Assembly (NCBI RefSeq): GCF_012927265.1
Contig: NZ_JABBGF010000001.1
Coordinates: forward strand, 1,300,502 to 1,364,501
Origin: Chryseobacterium cheonjiense
Lineage (GTDB): Bacteria > Bacteroidota > Bacteroidia > Flavobacteriales > Weeksellaceae
Reading direction: 5' to 3'
Length of the DNA: 64,000 nt
This document shows, piece by piece, positions 33,346 to 42,086 of this stretch. The stretch's first letter is position 1. Every line of letters starts with the position of its first letter. The notes beneath the pieces were generated by a model. That model was not told where the DNA came from and did not search any database. It was given only the letters and a program-made list of their open reading frames with translations. Position numbers and translations under genes: made by a program.

Positions 33346-36144
33346 CTATTTGCTATCGAATTTTTTCACCCGGATTTTCTTTTCTTTTACTTTAATGACG
33401 AATGGGGCAAGCTCGCTTATTTTCCCCGGTTCAACATTAAACTCCTGTAGGGTATTCTCACAATAGGTATTCGAAGGTAGTGAATTTTCATTCAGTTTTA
33501 TCTTATAATTTCCTGATTCAATGAAAGATATGATCTCGCCGGCGTCATCGGAAACCATGTGTCTTATAAGTTTTTCATCCTTGTAGATATCAAAAGCAAT
33601 ACCTGCAGATTTAGGATCAAATTCGAGTGCGGTTTTGGTGTCATAATCATAAGTTACCTTACCATGAACGGTACCATTCTGATGTAGTGGAATTTCTAAC
33701 GAATAATTGTGGGAATTCACATCAAACTCAGTTTCATCATAATACCATCCCTGCTGGATCACCTGTCTTAAAGTGTATTTGTTGTAAGGAATCGCACGGT
33801 ATTCAATATTCCCGTCTTCATCGGTTTTGAATGATATATTGTTGATCATGATGGTATAGCCTGTCGCTTTATCGTCTCCTTCGTCATAGATACGATTGTT
33901 GTTCCTGTCATAATATACGAAAGCTCTAATGCTGCTTTTCTTACCCGGATCCATATAGTTGCTGCGCAGATTTATCGTAACGCCGGCTTCTACCGTAAAA
34001 AGATTGTTGTTGAAGTTATTAAGCGAATAATTAAACCACGATGAGTTCAGGTAAAATCCATAATTTTCTTTAGAGAATTTCACATTGATAAATCCGGAAG
34101 GCGATTTCCCGTACAGGGTATCGTCAGTATAAGACAACCCTGAATTGATATTCAGCTTTCCTTTAAGCATCGTTTGGGTGATAAACGCTGAAGCCGAAGA
34201 TTTCTCATAAGTACTGTTAATGCCCAGTAATTTAGAAAATGCAAATTCGGAAAGATAATAGCTTCCGTACTGGTAAATATACTGGAAGTTTAGCCATTTG
34301 TAGGCGTAGGTTCCCGTAAATTTCATCTGGTACTGATTGGCATCGCTGTCAGGATAATTTACAAGCCCCGTTTCAATTCCCAAGATGGAAGAATGCTGTC
34401 TGTTGGTGCTCGACCAGCTTATGCGCTCCACAAGTCTTTTCGCACTCATCTCTTTCAGATCTCTGTTTTGTGCAAGCCCGAAAAAGGTATTGTAGGTATT
34501 GGAGTTTTCATTCTGATACTGAAGGCTGATGCCCAATCCGAAATTTTTTCTTTTGGGAAAATTGAATCCCGCTTCCAGTCTGCTGCTGTTGGTCTCTAAA
34601 TTATTATCAAAGAAATAAAATTTAGGAGAAAAGTTGGAAATCATGATGTTACCATAAATAGAATTATCCTTGAATATGCTGCTGGAAATATTCTGCTGCA
34701 GCTGGAATATCCCTCTCTGGTTGCCGGGATAATAATTGGTGCTGAAAGAATAATTACCGCTCAGATTGATTTTATTGATAATTCCCGAGTATTGCGTTTC
34801 CAATGCTCCGGAAGGCTTTGTTGTATTGATACTCTCATAGATGCTCATCCCGCTGAATAATTTACCGCTGATTTTCCATTCTTTATTAAAAGCATATTGA
34901 AAATTGGTTCCCAGGAGGTTATGTTTCACTTTTTCGTAAGGATCAGTTTTAAAAATATAAGCAGCTGAAATATTCCGGCTTGCATTGCTTGCTCCCAGTG
35001 TACCTCTTACATAGAAGCCATATCCCAACTTCAGGAAAGGAGTTCTGTCTATAAGACTGAAACTTTGGTCTATGAAACCGAATTCAAGCCTTTTGTCCTT
35101 ATCCGAAGAAGTGAAAGCATACTCTACACCTCTTCCGTATAGCGAAAGTTCTATAATCTTACTTATATTTCCCAGTGTATATTCGCTCTTTTCTCTTTTA
35201 TAGGTAACGAAGGTATTATTTACTACCGGATCTTCAGGTCCATTGGTTTTATAGATATTTCCCCTGATAAAAACATATCCCGACGGAAGGTTGAAACCAC
35301 CGGAACCAATCATCTGATACAGGTATGTTTCTCTGCCGAGATACCTTAAGCTTGTCGTAATGCTGTTTTTGGTATAGCCGAGATTGTTATTGTCTAAAGA
35401 CTGATAGCGCTGCATTGAAGCATTATTCTGAATAGACACCGTGCTGTTCCCGAATATTTCTTTATCCGGCTCCCTGAAACCAACAATATTTACACTGAAT
35501 TGAGGGGTTTTTGCAAGATTGCTGGAAGGCCTGAATCTATAAATAAAAACAGAATCTTTCTGTACTTCGATACTTCCTTTTTTTTCGATAAAGAAATTTC
35601 CCTGGTCTGCTTCCGGAATTTTAAATACAATCGTAACGTCCTGTCTTCTGTTCCCCAGATTTGAAACCCTCGCTCTTACTTCTATAGAATCATTTACATT
35701 ACTCATATAGATAATAGGAGTATCTGTACTGATTGCCATGGAATTGTTTTCAGCGATCGTATGGACGAGGGTCTGGGTTTTTACAATATTATTCTGTGAA
35801 TCGGTAAGATTGAAGTCTATTTTACTTTCTCCGAAGCCGGCATTGCTGTTAACTAGTATTTTAATAGGCAGATATAAATTTCCTCCAGCGGGCACCTCGA
35901 TTTCTGAAGTATTTCCTGAAATATTCCTGAATCCTTTAGGAACAGCGATATTCAGTTTGCCTTTAAAAAGATTTTGGGAATCGTTCTTAATTTCAGCGAT
36001 AGTACTGATGATACGGTCATTCCCTATATTGGAGTCGTCCCGTACCTGCATGCTGATCCCGTTGCCTGTTTGTGCAGCAATCAATGAAGTAATGAAAAAG
36101 ATTAAAAATAAAAAAAAGATTCTCCGGAAATGATTTAAAAACAT
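33346..36144 (-). CDS. Usher-like outer-membrane beta-barrel protein
   Basis: A 932-residue secreted protein. Signal peptide about 1-25 (ends IAAQ). Residues 30-230 form two Ig-like domains (PKGFRNISGNTSEIEVPAGG; ARVSNLGNRRQDVTIVFKIP). About 240-740 is a long series of beta-hairpins with Tyr/Asn-rich strands (YSFSTNYYPGN, FGLGISLQYQNENS), a large barrel. About 745-930 holds two carboxypeptidase-regulatory/SdrD-B-like sandwiches (YYDRNNNRIYDEGDDKATG; FKTDEDGNIEYRAIPYNKYTL), comparable to the C-terminal periplasmic domains of pilus ushers. Length fits ushers (800-900), but sequence is unlike FimD. With a PapD-like chaperone and pilin-like subunits directly upstream, it is read as the assembly pore. 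Six bases separate it from the adhesin gene. Confidence 0.6.
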   Translation of the reverse strand: MFLNHFRRIFFLFLIFFITSLIAAQTGNGISMQVRDDSNIGNDRIISTIAEIKNDSQNLFKGKLNIAVPKGFRNISGNTSEIEVPAGGNLYLPIKILVNSNAGFGESKIDFNLTDSQNNIVKTQTLVHTIAENNSMAISTDTPIIYMSNVNDSIEVRARVSNLGNRRQDVTIVFKIPEADQGNFFIEKKGSIEVQKDSVFIYRFRPSSNLAKTPQFSVNIVGFREPDKEIFGNSTVSIQNNASMQRYQSLDNNNLGYTKNSITTSLRYLGRETYLYQMIGSGGFNLPSGYVFIRGNIYKTNGPEDPVVNNTFVTYKREKSEYTLGNISKIIELSLYGRGVEYAFTSSDKDKRLEFGFIDQSFSLIDRTPFLKLGYGFYVRGTLGASNASRNISAAYIFKTDPYEKVKHNLLGTNFQYAFNKEWKISGKLFSGMSIYESINTTKPSGALETQYSGIINKINLSGNYSFSTNYYPGNQRGIFQLQQNISSSIFKDNSIYGNIMISNFSPKFYFFDNNLETNSSRLEAGFNFPKRKNFGLGISLQYQNENSNTYNTFFGLAQNRDLKEMSAKRLVERISWSSTNRQHSSILGIETGLVNYPDSDANQYQMKFTGTYAYKWLNFQYIYQYGSYYLSEFAFSKLLGINSTYEKSSASAFITQTMLKGKLNINSGLSYTDDTLYGKSPSGFINVKFSKENYGFYLNSSWFNYSLNNFNNNLFTVEAGVTINLRSNYMDPGKKSSIRAFVYYDRNNNRIYDEGDDKATGYTIMINNISFKTDEDGNIEYRAIPYNKYTLRQVIQQGWYYDETEFDVNSHNYSLEIPLHQNGTVHGKVTYDYDTKTALEFDPKSAGIAFDIYKDEKLIRHMVSDDAGEIISFIESGNYKIKLNENSLPSNTYCENTLQEFNVEPGKISELAPFVIKVKEKKIRVKKFDSK

Positions 36145-36150
36145 TTGGTT

Positions 36151-37182
36151 TTATTGAGGCGTTATCTCGTACTGAAGGGTTGCGGTATAATCATCTGATT
36201 TTGCACTGATGAAGATTTCATCATTATGGGTGGTAGAATATTTCACATCATAATAAATGGTATTTCCCTGGGTGGCATTTCCTTTGGCAACAAGCTGCGG
36301 TAATGCGCTGAGTGATATGGGATATACACTGGTATTTGCCGTTGCTGAAGAAAGCGCCATCTTTACAGCATCAATCGGGATGGTATTTCCATAAGACGAT
36401 GTAAACTGGGACTGCAGAGATTTGAGTTTAATCTGATAATTGGTATTGCTTTTTACCATCAGTGCATTGTTGTACGTTACACTTACTCCGTTGGTATAAT
36501 CGTCCATACTTTTGAATTCCAGTAATGCATTCTGGGCATTTGGTGCAAAAGTAAGCGACATTTCGGGAATATCGGTGGGAGGGATGCCTGAAAGCGTACC
36601 GATCTGAATCTCAAAATTATGATTCATTTTACCGATGACATTATTGTACTGATCATACATGGTAAATTCTACCGGTGCATAAAATTTCATCCATGCAGGA
36701 TAGCTTCCCAAGTAAGCGCCACCCATCACGGTAAGGCTGAATTTTATCTGTAAATTGTAGTATCCGTTTGGCTGTGATGGCGAATTATACAATGGGGCAT
36801 TAGAGCTAGGAACCAGAAAAACTTCCTGGCCTTCCTGCAGAATTACATTAAGCGGCATCCCGATTTGCGGAATACCGGGCACAGGACCTGGTTCTGCCTG
36901 TCCTGAAGAAGCTACAGGATGCAGTGATATTTTGTTGCCGGGGATGGTATAATTACCGTCGGTAGATTTTATCGGCTGCTTCAGTTTTGCAGACAGACGC
37001 CATAAAGGGACGTTAAAATTGCCGTTCCCGCTCATCATTGCGGTATAGGCATCAGGATTTGTGTTTCCTTCGTATGAATTAATCTGAAGGTAACTGTTAA
37101 CCCATGAATAATATGATATTTGTGAATAGCAGTACTGACCTAGTAACAGAAGTACGGCTGAGATTATTTTAATCATACACAA
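36151..37182 (-). CDS. Two-domain adhesin-like fimbrial subunit
   Basis: A 343-residue secreted protein. Signal peptide 1-20 (ends YCYS). The C-terminal domain (about 215-343) is collinear with the small subunit at 38063: DDYTNGVS (227-234) matches DDYANGVS, YQIKLKS matches FQVKVKA, and the last strand YTATLQYEITPQ matches YTTELTYTIIAQ. The distance from the DDY motif to the C-terminus is 116 residues here and 122 there. The N-terminal domain (21-200) is different but has a weak echo of the same fold (WRLSAKLKQPI, then IPGNKISLHP). A lectin-like head plus a pilin domain is the plan of FimH-type tip adhesins. It overlaps the chaperone gene by 14 bases. Confidence 0.6.
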   Translation of the reverse strand: MCMIKIISAVLLLLGQYCYSQISYYSWVNSYLQINSYEGNTNPDAYTAMMSGNGNFNVPLWRLSAKLKQPIKSTDGNYTIPGNKISLHPVASSGQAEPGPVPGIPQIGMPLNVILQEGQEVFLVPSSNAPLYNSPSQPNGYYNLQIKFSLTVMGGAYLGSYPAWMKFYAPVEFTMYDQYNNVIGKMNHNFEIQIGTLSGIPPTDIPEMSLTFAPNAQNALLEFKSMDDYTNGVSVTYNNALMVKSNTNYQIKLKSLQSQFTSSYGNTIPIDAVKMALSSATANTSVYPISLSALPQLVAKGNATQGNTIYYDVKYSTTHNDEIFISAKSDDYTATLQYEITPQ

Positions 37183-37981
37183 AATTTAACTCTCCGAGTT
37201 CAAGATTATTATCTCCGTAATCAATCATTACAGAGGCTGTATATTTTCCTTTCGGAAGATCTGCAGGAAGAGAGATGTCCATCTGTCTTTTATTACCAGG
37301 CATGGTATAAAATATAATGGGATCTATAGAAACCTTCTTGCCGTCTTCAATATTGACAAGATCTGTGTAAACTTTGCCGTCTGTCCATACGTTTCCCTGA
37401 TTTTCAAAAAACAGGTTGAGCTGCTTTTTAGACTTTTCAAAAGTAAGGTTCTGGATTTCAATTTTTTTCGTCTTTGCGGAAGGAGTTTTGTGAAAAATCT
37501 TAATTCCAGAGCGAATGCTAACCTTTATTTTTGCTCCCTTGTTATCAACATCATCTACCGGATTCATCTGGCTTACATACAGAACTGCCGTGTGAGCGGC
37601 TAATGTATCTGCGGCTTTGTTGGGAACTGTAATGGTGACATCTATATCCTTCCTTTCTCCAGGAGCCAGCGAAAAATAGTTGTCTTCTTTTTTCACACTG
37701 ATCCACCCTGCACAGGAATTTTTAAGCGTATTGGCAGCATACATTATATTCTCGCCTTTTTCATTGTATTCCCAATCTCCAAGGCTTACGGCAAGATCCA
37801 GTGTGTTTTTGGTACTCACATTGGTAATGGTGATTTTCTGCGTATTACTGTTTCCTGCGGTAGATTCGAAATATAATCTCGGAGGAGATACGGAAACACC
37901 TGTTTGTGCATAATCCAGAGAGAAAAGCAAAACTAGAATGAAAATAAAAATACGATGTATTTTGTAGGTCTTGTTCATCAT
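37169..37981 (-). CDS. PapD-like periplasmic fimbrial chaperone
   Basis: A 270-residue periplasmic protein. Signal peptide 1-25 (ends DYAQ). Two Ig-like domains follow. The first starts VSVSPPRLYFES, with Arg35 at the place of PapD Arg8. The strand IRSGIKIFHKTP carries Lys161 at the place of PapD Lys112 (PapD has IKLFYRP). These two residues anchor subunit carboxy-termini in classical chaperones. The second domain (about 170-270) ends GKYTASVMIDYGDNNLELGELNFVYD. It would hold the secreted subunits until delivery to the usher-like pore. It lies between the major subunit and the adhesin-like gene, behind an internal terminator. Confidence 0.75.
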   Translation of the reverse strand: MMNKTYKIHRIFIFILVLLFSLDYAQTGVSVSPPRLYFESTAGNSNTQKITITNVSTKNTLDLAVSLGDWEYNEKGENIMYAANTLKNSCAGWISVKKEDNYFSLAPGERKDIDVTITVPNKAADTLAAHTAVLYVSQMNPVDDVDNKGAKIKVSIRSGIKIFHKTPSAKTKKIEIQNLTFEKSKKQLNLFFENQGNVWTDGKVYTDLVNIEDGKKVSIDPIIFYTMPGNKRQMDISLPADLPKGKYTASVMIDYGDNNLELGELNFVYD

Positions 37982-38001
37982 GAAATTTAAGACTAAAACA
38001 G

Positions 38002-38034
38002 CATAAAAAATGCCACAATTTCTTGTAGCATTTT
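38002..38034 (-). terminator. Intrinsic terminator between major subunit and chaperone genes
   Basis: On the minus strand AAAATGCTACAA pairs with TTGTGGCATTTT across loop GAAA (one U-G wobble, 38007-38034), followed by a run of T (38005-38010). On the plus strand the wobble becomes a C-A mismatch, so it is built for the minus strand. It lies 28 bases past the subunit stop. Confidence 0.7.
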
Positions 38035-38062
38035 AATTTTATAAATAGATCTACAATATTTA

Positions 38063-38584
38063 TTACTGTGCAATAATAGTGTAGGTAAGCTCAGTAGTAT
38101 ATACTGTAGGATCCTGTCCTGCAATATAGTTATCGATGTAAGCATTTCCTCCTGCACCTTTATATTCGATGCTGATTTTTTTGTTTACACCTCCTGCTGT
38201 AGACGTTACCAAAGTTGTTTCGTTTGCAGAAAGGGTAGTACCTTGTGCATATTGTGCCCCGTTTACAGCATCTGTACCTGCACTGGCTTTAAGCTGGATC
38301 GTGTTCGCCTGGATGTTTTTGCCTCCGTTTTGTAAGGCAGCATTCGCAGCTTTCACTTTTACCTGGAAACCTCCGGTACTGAAAATTGTTAAGTGATCTG
38401 CATTAAGAGAAGATACTCCGTTTGCATAATCATCTTTTGTCACGTAGTCTAAGTTTACGATTTTCTGAGAATTGTTAACCACCAAAGTCTGGATTGGTTT
38501 TAGTCTTACGTTTAACGTAACGTTTTGTGCTCCGATTGTTATGAACCCTAATAAAGCAACAGAAGCAAGAATACACTTTTTCAT
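38063..38584 (-). CDS. Probable major fimbrial subunit (pilin-like)
   Basis: A 173-residue secreted protein. Signal peptide 1-20 (ends TIGAQ). The mature protein has no cysteine and is almost all beta: NVTLNVRLKPIQTLVV, DDYANGVSSLNADHLTIFSTGGFQVKVKA (51-79), NIQANTIQLKAS and the last strand YTTELTYTIIAQ (162-173). The N-terminal strand could act as donor strand and the C-terminus as chaperone-binding end, as in pilins. It has its own -7 element (38631-38638) and a terminator behind it, which fits a gene needed in excess. It shares domains with the proteins at 38880 and 36151. Confidence 0.65.
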   Translation of the reverse strand: MKKCILASVALLGFITIGAQNVTLNVRLKPIQTLVVNNSQKIVNLDYVTKDDYANGVSSLNADHLTIFSTGGFQVKVKAANAALQNGGKNIQANTIQLKASAGTDAVNGAQYAQGTTLSANETTLVTSTAGGVNKKISIEYKGAGGNAYIDNYIAGQDPTVYTTELTYTIIAQ

Positions 38585-38630
38585 AAATACGATTATTGTT
38601 TTTAAATATTAATTCAAAAAATTTATGGTG

Positions 38631-38638
38631 CAAAAGTA
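38631..38638 (-). promoter_or_regulatory. -7 element of the major subunit gene
   Basis: TACTTTTG on the minus strand (TAnnTTTG), 47 bases upstream of the subunit ATG, inside the 295-base spacer between the two subunit genes. Confidence 0.5.
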
Positions 38639-38879
38639 TAGACTTAAAAAGTTAGAGTTATTGTGAAAAATTACGATTTTTTTGTAAATTTTGTAGCTGA
38701 GAATAAGCGATATAGAAGAATGCTTTTATTGATTTGTCAATAAAAATTATTTATGAAAATGAAAATAACTCCACAAATCACGATTATTTGTAGTTAAATA
38801 ATCATTAATTAATTATGTGTAGTAAATTAATAAATCTTTAATTGTATAAAATTTTTTTTCTGATGTTAATTTTTTTCTC

Positions 38880-39296
38880 CTAATTTGACATTAAGGTTAA
38901 AATATAATAATCATTGTCTGAAGAAGCATATTTTTTATTGTCTTTGGCATGATGATTAATTTCAAATATTTTTTCAACCACCCCTTTTTCATAATTGATA
39001 AGGTTGTATGCTTTATCTTTTTCACTGTAAAGCTGCCCGTGATCCCCATTTTTGATATCGGCAGACTTATTGTATACATTCTGCTGCATTTTTATTTCAA
39101 ATCCCGATGGGCTTGAAATCACAACAAAGCTTGATTCCTGATTGCTTTTTGTTTTGGCAGATTCTGTACCTGCAGGAGCAATCGCCAGCATCTGAACCGG
39201 ATATAAGCGCACATTTATTGTAGTTCCGTCATTTTGTGCCCGGAACAAAGTGAAAGCAAGAAGACAAACTACAATAAAAAAATATTTGGTATACAT
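38880..39296 (-). CDS. Small secreted subunit-like protein, paralogue of the major subunit
   Basis: About 138 residues from MYTKYFFIVVCL (an ATG five codons upstream is also possible). Signal peptide ends LFRAQ. The mature N-terminus TINVRLYPVQMLAI matches TLNVRLKPIQTLVV of the major subunit, and FVVISSPSGFEIKMQQN matches LTIFSTGGFQVKVKAAN. The end YYILTLMSN is a shortened form of the shared last strand. It is shorter by about 30 residues and could be a minor, initiator or terminator subunit, or a regulator of fibre length (inference). It lies 38 bases behind the AraC gene. Confidence 0.55.
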   Translation of the reverse strand: MYTKYFFIVVCLLAFTLFRAQNDGTTINVRLYPVQMLAIAPAGTESAKTKSNQESSFVVISSPSGFEIKMQQNVYNKSADIKNGDHGQLYSEKDKAYNLINYEKGVVEKIFEINHHAKDNKKYASSDNDYYILTLMSN

Positions 39297-39327
39297 TTCC
39301 TGATTTATCACCGTGTGGTTACATAAT

Positions 39328-39335
39328 CAAATATA
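39328..39335 (-). promoter_or_regulatory. -7 element of the minor subunit gene
   Basis: TATATTTG on the minus strand (TAnnTTTG), about 16-31 bases upstream of the two possible start codons and just outside the AraC gene. Confidence 0.45.
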
Positions 39336-39349
39336 CAAATATTTTTTAA

Positions 39350-40180
39350 TTATCTCATTTCTGAAGGATTTTTTTGTGTGTGTTTTTTAAAAAAGTTTGT
39401 GAAGTTACCTTCATCGCTGAATCCAAGCTCAAATGCGATCTGAGAAATCGTGTAATTGGTATAGCTGAGCATTTTTTTAGATTCGGATATAAGTTTCTCA
39501 ATGATAACGTGTTTGGCGCTTTTTCCCAATACATACTCGGTCATTTCCGTAAGTTTTCTTGGAGTTACATTGAGCTCGCCTGCATAGTGTGAAACTTTTT
39601 TTGCTGTTTTATAATCGCGCTGTAAAACAACTTTAAATTTGTTTACGCAATAGAGGTAATCAAATTTTATATCTTTTTTTACTTCTTCCGTGGGAATATG
39701 AAGAAAGGCGTCAAGAATTAATCTTTCTATCGCATTATGGGCAGCAGAAAGATAAAGGCTTTTGTCTTTCTTCCGGAAGTTTTCCATTCGGTCCATAAAA
39801 ACTACGCGCATTTCTTCTATATTGCTAAAAGGAGCAATGAAGATATCGGAATTATAATTAAAAAAAAGCTGAGAGTTTAAAAACAGGCTATCCTTAATAG
39901 ATCGTTCGTAAAAGCTTGAAGAAAATGAAATAATGAAAGTATCCTGTCCTTTTGCTTTTCCGAATTCTATACTTTTTTGCGGCCCGAGAAAAACGATGTT
40001 TCCGGCGGTTATATTATACGAAGTATTTTCTACTATGAGACCTATGTTTTCCATAATAATATAGATGCAAAAATATTCCAGCGTGTTGAACTGTCTTTTG
40101 TTGTTGTTTCTCTTTATGATCTGATCCAAACGATTAACACTGAAACCATTTTCTTTTAGCTGATCTGTAATAATATACAT
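39350..40180 (-). CDS. AraC family transcriptional regulator
   Basis: A 276-residue regulator. The N-terminal half resembles a cupin sensor (IVENTSYNITAGNIVFLGPQKSIEFG, about 51-76). The C-terminal DNA-binding domain has ELNVTPRKLTEMTEYVLGKS and ISQIAFELGFSDEGNFTNFFKKHTQKNPSEMR. It is the most upstream gene of the fimbria-like cluster on the same strand, which makes it the natural candidate to switch the subunit promoters. The inducer is unknown. It is distinct in sequence from the AraC protein at 10632. Confidence 0.8.
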   Translation of the reverse strand: MYIITDQLKENGFSVNRLDQIIKRNNNKRQFNTLEYFCIYIIMENIGLIVENTSYNITAGNIVFLGPQKSIEFGKAKGQDTFIISFSSSFYERSIKDSLFLNSQLFFNYNSDIFIAPFSNIEEMRVVFMDRMENFRKKDKSLYLSAAHNAIERLILDAFLHIPTEEVKKDIKFDYLYCVNKFKVVLQRDYKTAKKVSHYAGELNVTPRKLTEMTEYVLGKSAKHVIIEKLISESKKMLSYTNYTISQIAFELGFSDEGNFTNFFKKHTQKNPSEMR

Positions 40181-40694
40181 ATTATATTCTAATAGACTTA
40201 ATAATGGGCTAAGATAATTTTTTACTAAGATTATATTGATATTATTATATTAGATATAATTCTATAATTATTATAAAATTATATAGTAATTTCTGTACCA
40301 AAAATAATCTGTAATAATAAAATTACTATTATTAAGAAATTGAAATAGAACTTTAAAAATGTACTTATAATTACAAATAGTTTACCATCATTTAAGGTTT
40401 ATCGTGCAAAATTCTTTCACAATATCAAAATAGCTGATAATCAACAGTACTAATTTCAATATTTAAAAATTATTGAAATATGATCCTACGCATATTTTAA
40501 TTTTGTATTAAATAAAATATTATCATAGTTAATTATGATTGTGTTATTCGTTTTGAGACTATATTATAATGTGTACATTACCGGAATGTTTCGTTAATAG
40601 CAATTTTCTTTAAACTAAGATTAATTATAGGGCTTGGAGTAATAATATCCGGTACATGAAGAATTAAATCACGATAATGTATACATAATTTATT
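40181..40694. other. Very AT-rich spacer
   Basis: About 510 bases with runs of A and T and no credible gene. It separates the fimbria-like cluster from the polysaccharide locus and should carry the AraC promoter. Confidence 0.4.
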
Positions 40695-40702
40695 ATCTTT
40701 GG
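40695..40702 (+). promoter_or_regulatory. -7 element upstream of the small membrane protein
   Basis: TATCTTTG (TAnnTTTG) lies 31 bases before the ATG at 40734. No TTG at -33 was seen. Confidence 0.4.
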
Positions 40703-40733
40703 CGTGCTGAAATCGTATTATATTAAAATGTAA

Positions 40734-41003
40734 ATGGTGTATGACACTGTAATAGCTCTTTCAAAAAGAAAGAATGTTTTTAACCTCAGGGAGTTAGAGT
40801 CTAAGCCCAATCTGCAAAGTAACGCAGTGGCTGCTCTGGTTATTTCTTTAGTACTGTTTTCATGTTTATTTTTCAAAAATATCAGTGCAGTAGTAGTCAA
40901 TACAGGTCTTTCTGACAAAGGTTACATAACTCTCTTTCTTATTGTTTGTTTTGCTATTCAATTCATTTGTCTGTTGATATCCAAGGTATCTTCATATTGT
41001 TGA
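40734..41003 (+). CDS. Small hypothetical membrane protein
   Basis: An 89-residue protein with a charged N-terminal part (ALSKRKNVFNLRELESKPNLQ) and two hydrophobic segments (AVAALVISLVLFSCLFF and GYITLFLIVCFAIQFICLLIS). No signal peptide or known motif. Family not recognised. It is alone, 300 bases ahead of the polysaccharide export genes and on the same strand; a link to that locus is possible but unproved. Confidence 0.45.
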   Translation: MVYDTVIALSKRKNVFNLRELESKPNLQSNAVAALVISLVLFSCLFFKNISAVVVNTGLSDKGYITLFLIVCFAIQFICLLISKVSSYC

Positions 41004-41303
41004 TTTTTGAGTGTAAATATTAGCAGGGAAAGCATAATTTATATAAGAATATATAAATAAGATAGGACTGATCATTTTTATGATTATTTATAAATAATAT
41101 AATATTATTTAATTATACTGATAATCTGATTATTCCATTTTTAATACTGTATTATTTTTCAGATGATACTATTTCGGCAGAAAAATTGATATAGGAAAGC
41201 ATTAAAAAAATCACATGTAGGTGTGATGACGGATTTATAATATAATAATTAAAAAGTGAGAAGCCTTTTTGTAATCAGGACGCTGTCTTACCAGAGTATA
41301 ACT
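41004..41303. other. Spacer upstream of the polysaccharide locus
   Basis: About 300 AT-rich bases. The main promoter of the capsule or exopolysaccharide operon is expected here, but no clear element was found. Confidence 0.35.
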
Positions 41304-42086
41304 ATGAATAGAAATATCATTACTTATCTGTTATTGATATCAATAACTTTACTGTCGTGCAAACCCAAGCAGAATATGGTCTATATGTCTAAAAATAATA
41401 TGGAAGAAGAGGTTGCCAAAGCAAAATATGACGGGTTACGTATTCAGGAAGGAGATGTACTTCTTATCTTGGTCTCCGCACTTGATGACACTGCAGTAAA
41501 ACCTTTTAATCTTAATACTGCAAATAAGGTAGGAGGTGAGACGGGTGTAAACCAATATGTGCAGCCAAGCGAGTATCTGGTGAATGAAGAGGGATATGTT
41601 AATTTTCCGGTACTGGGTAATATATTTGCTAAAGGCATGACGCAAATACAACTGAAGCAGGATATTGAATCCCGCCTGAAAAGATACCTCACCGATCCTC
41701 TGGTAACCATTACATTAAAGAACTTTAATGTAAGTGTTCTAGGTGAAGTTAAAGAGCCCGGACAGAAAGAGAGTATTTCCCAAAAAATCAATATTTTCCA
41801 GGCGCTTGGCTTAGCAGGTGATATGACTGATTTTGGAGATCGTACTCATGTAAAATTGATCCGTACAAAGGATGATGGTAATGATGAAATTGTCAATTTA
41901 GACCTTACAAGATCAGATATCGTAAGTTCACCTTACTATTATATGAAACAGAATGACATATTATATGTACAGCCGGATAAAAATAAGCAAATTCAGGCAA
42001 ATTCTAACCCTAACAGAGCCCTTACTTTCCAGATTATAGGTTCAGTAATAGCGGCGGCCACCCTGGTTATTGCTTTAACAAGATAA
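41304..42086 (+). CDS. Wza-like polysaccharide export lipoprotein
   Basis: About 260 residues from MNRNIITYLLL; an ATG 16 codons upstream is less likely because only this start gives a proper lipoprotein signal (LLISITLLSC, lipidated Cys). A poly-export domain follows (RIQEGDVLLILVSALDD; GYVNFPVLGNIFAKGMTQIQLKQDIESRL), then a SLBB-like repeat (NVSVLGEVKEPGQKES) and a C-terminal hydrophobic helix (FQIIGSVIAAATLVIAL) that could span the outer membrane as in Wza. It forms the exit channel for the polymer. It is the first gene of the locus and ends exactly where the tyrosine kinase gene begins. Confidence 0.85.
   Translation: MNRNIITYLLLISITLLSCKPKQNMVYMSKNNMEEEVAKAKYDGLRIQEGDVLLILVSALDDTAVKPFNLNTANKVGGETGVNQYVQPSEYLVNEEGYVNFPVLGNIFAKGMTQIQLKQDIESRLKRYLTDPLVTITLKNFNVSVLGEVKEPGQKESISQKINIFQALGLAGDMTDFGDRTHVKLIRTKDDGNDEIVNLDLTRSDIVSSPYYYMKQNDILYVQPDKNKQIQANSNPNRALTFQIIGSVIAAATLVIALTR

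Noticed and set aside
33346..36144. TonB-dependent receptor
   Set aside because: It has a long barrel and carboxypeptidase-like domains, but no TonB plug motif, and the sandwiches lie at the C-terminus rather than the N-terminus.
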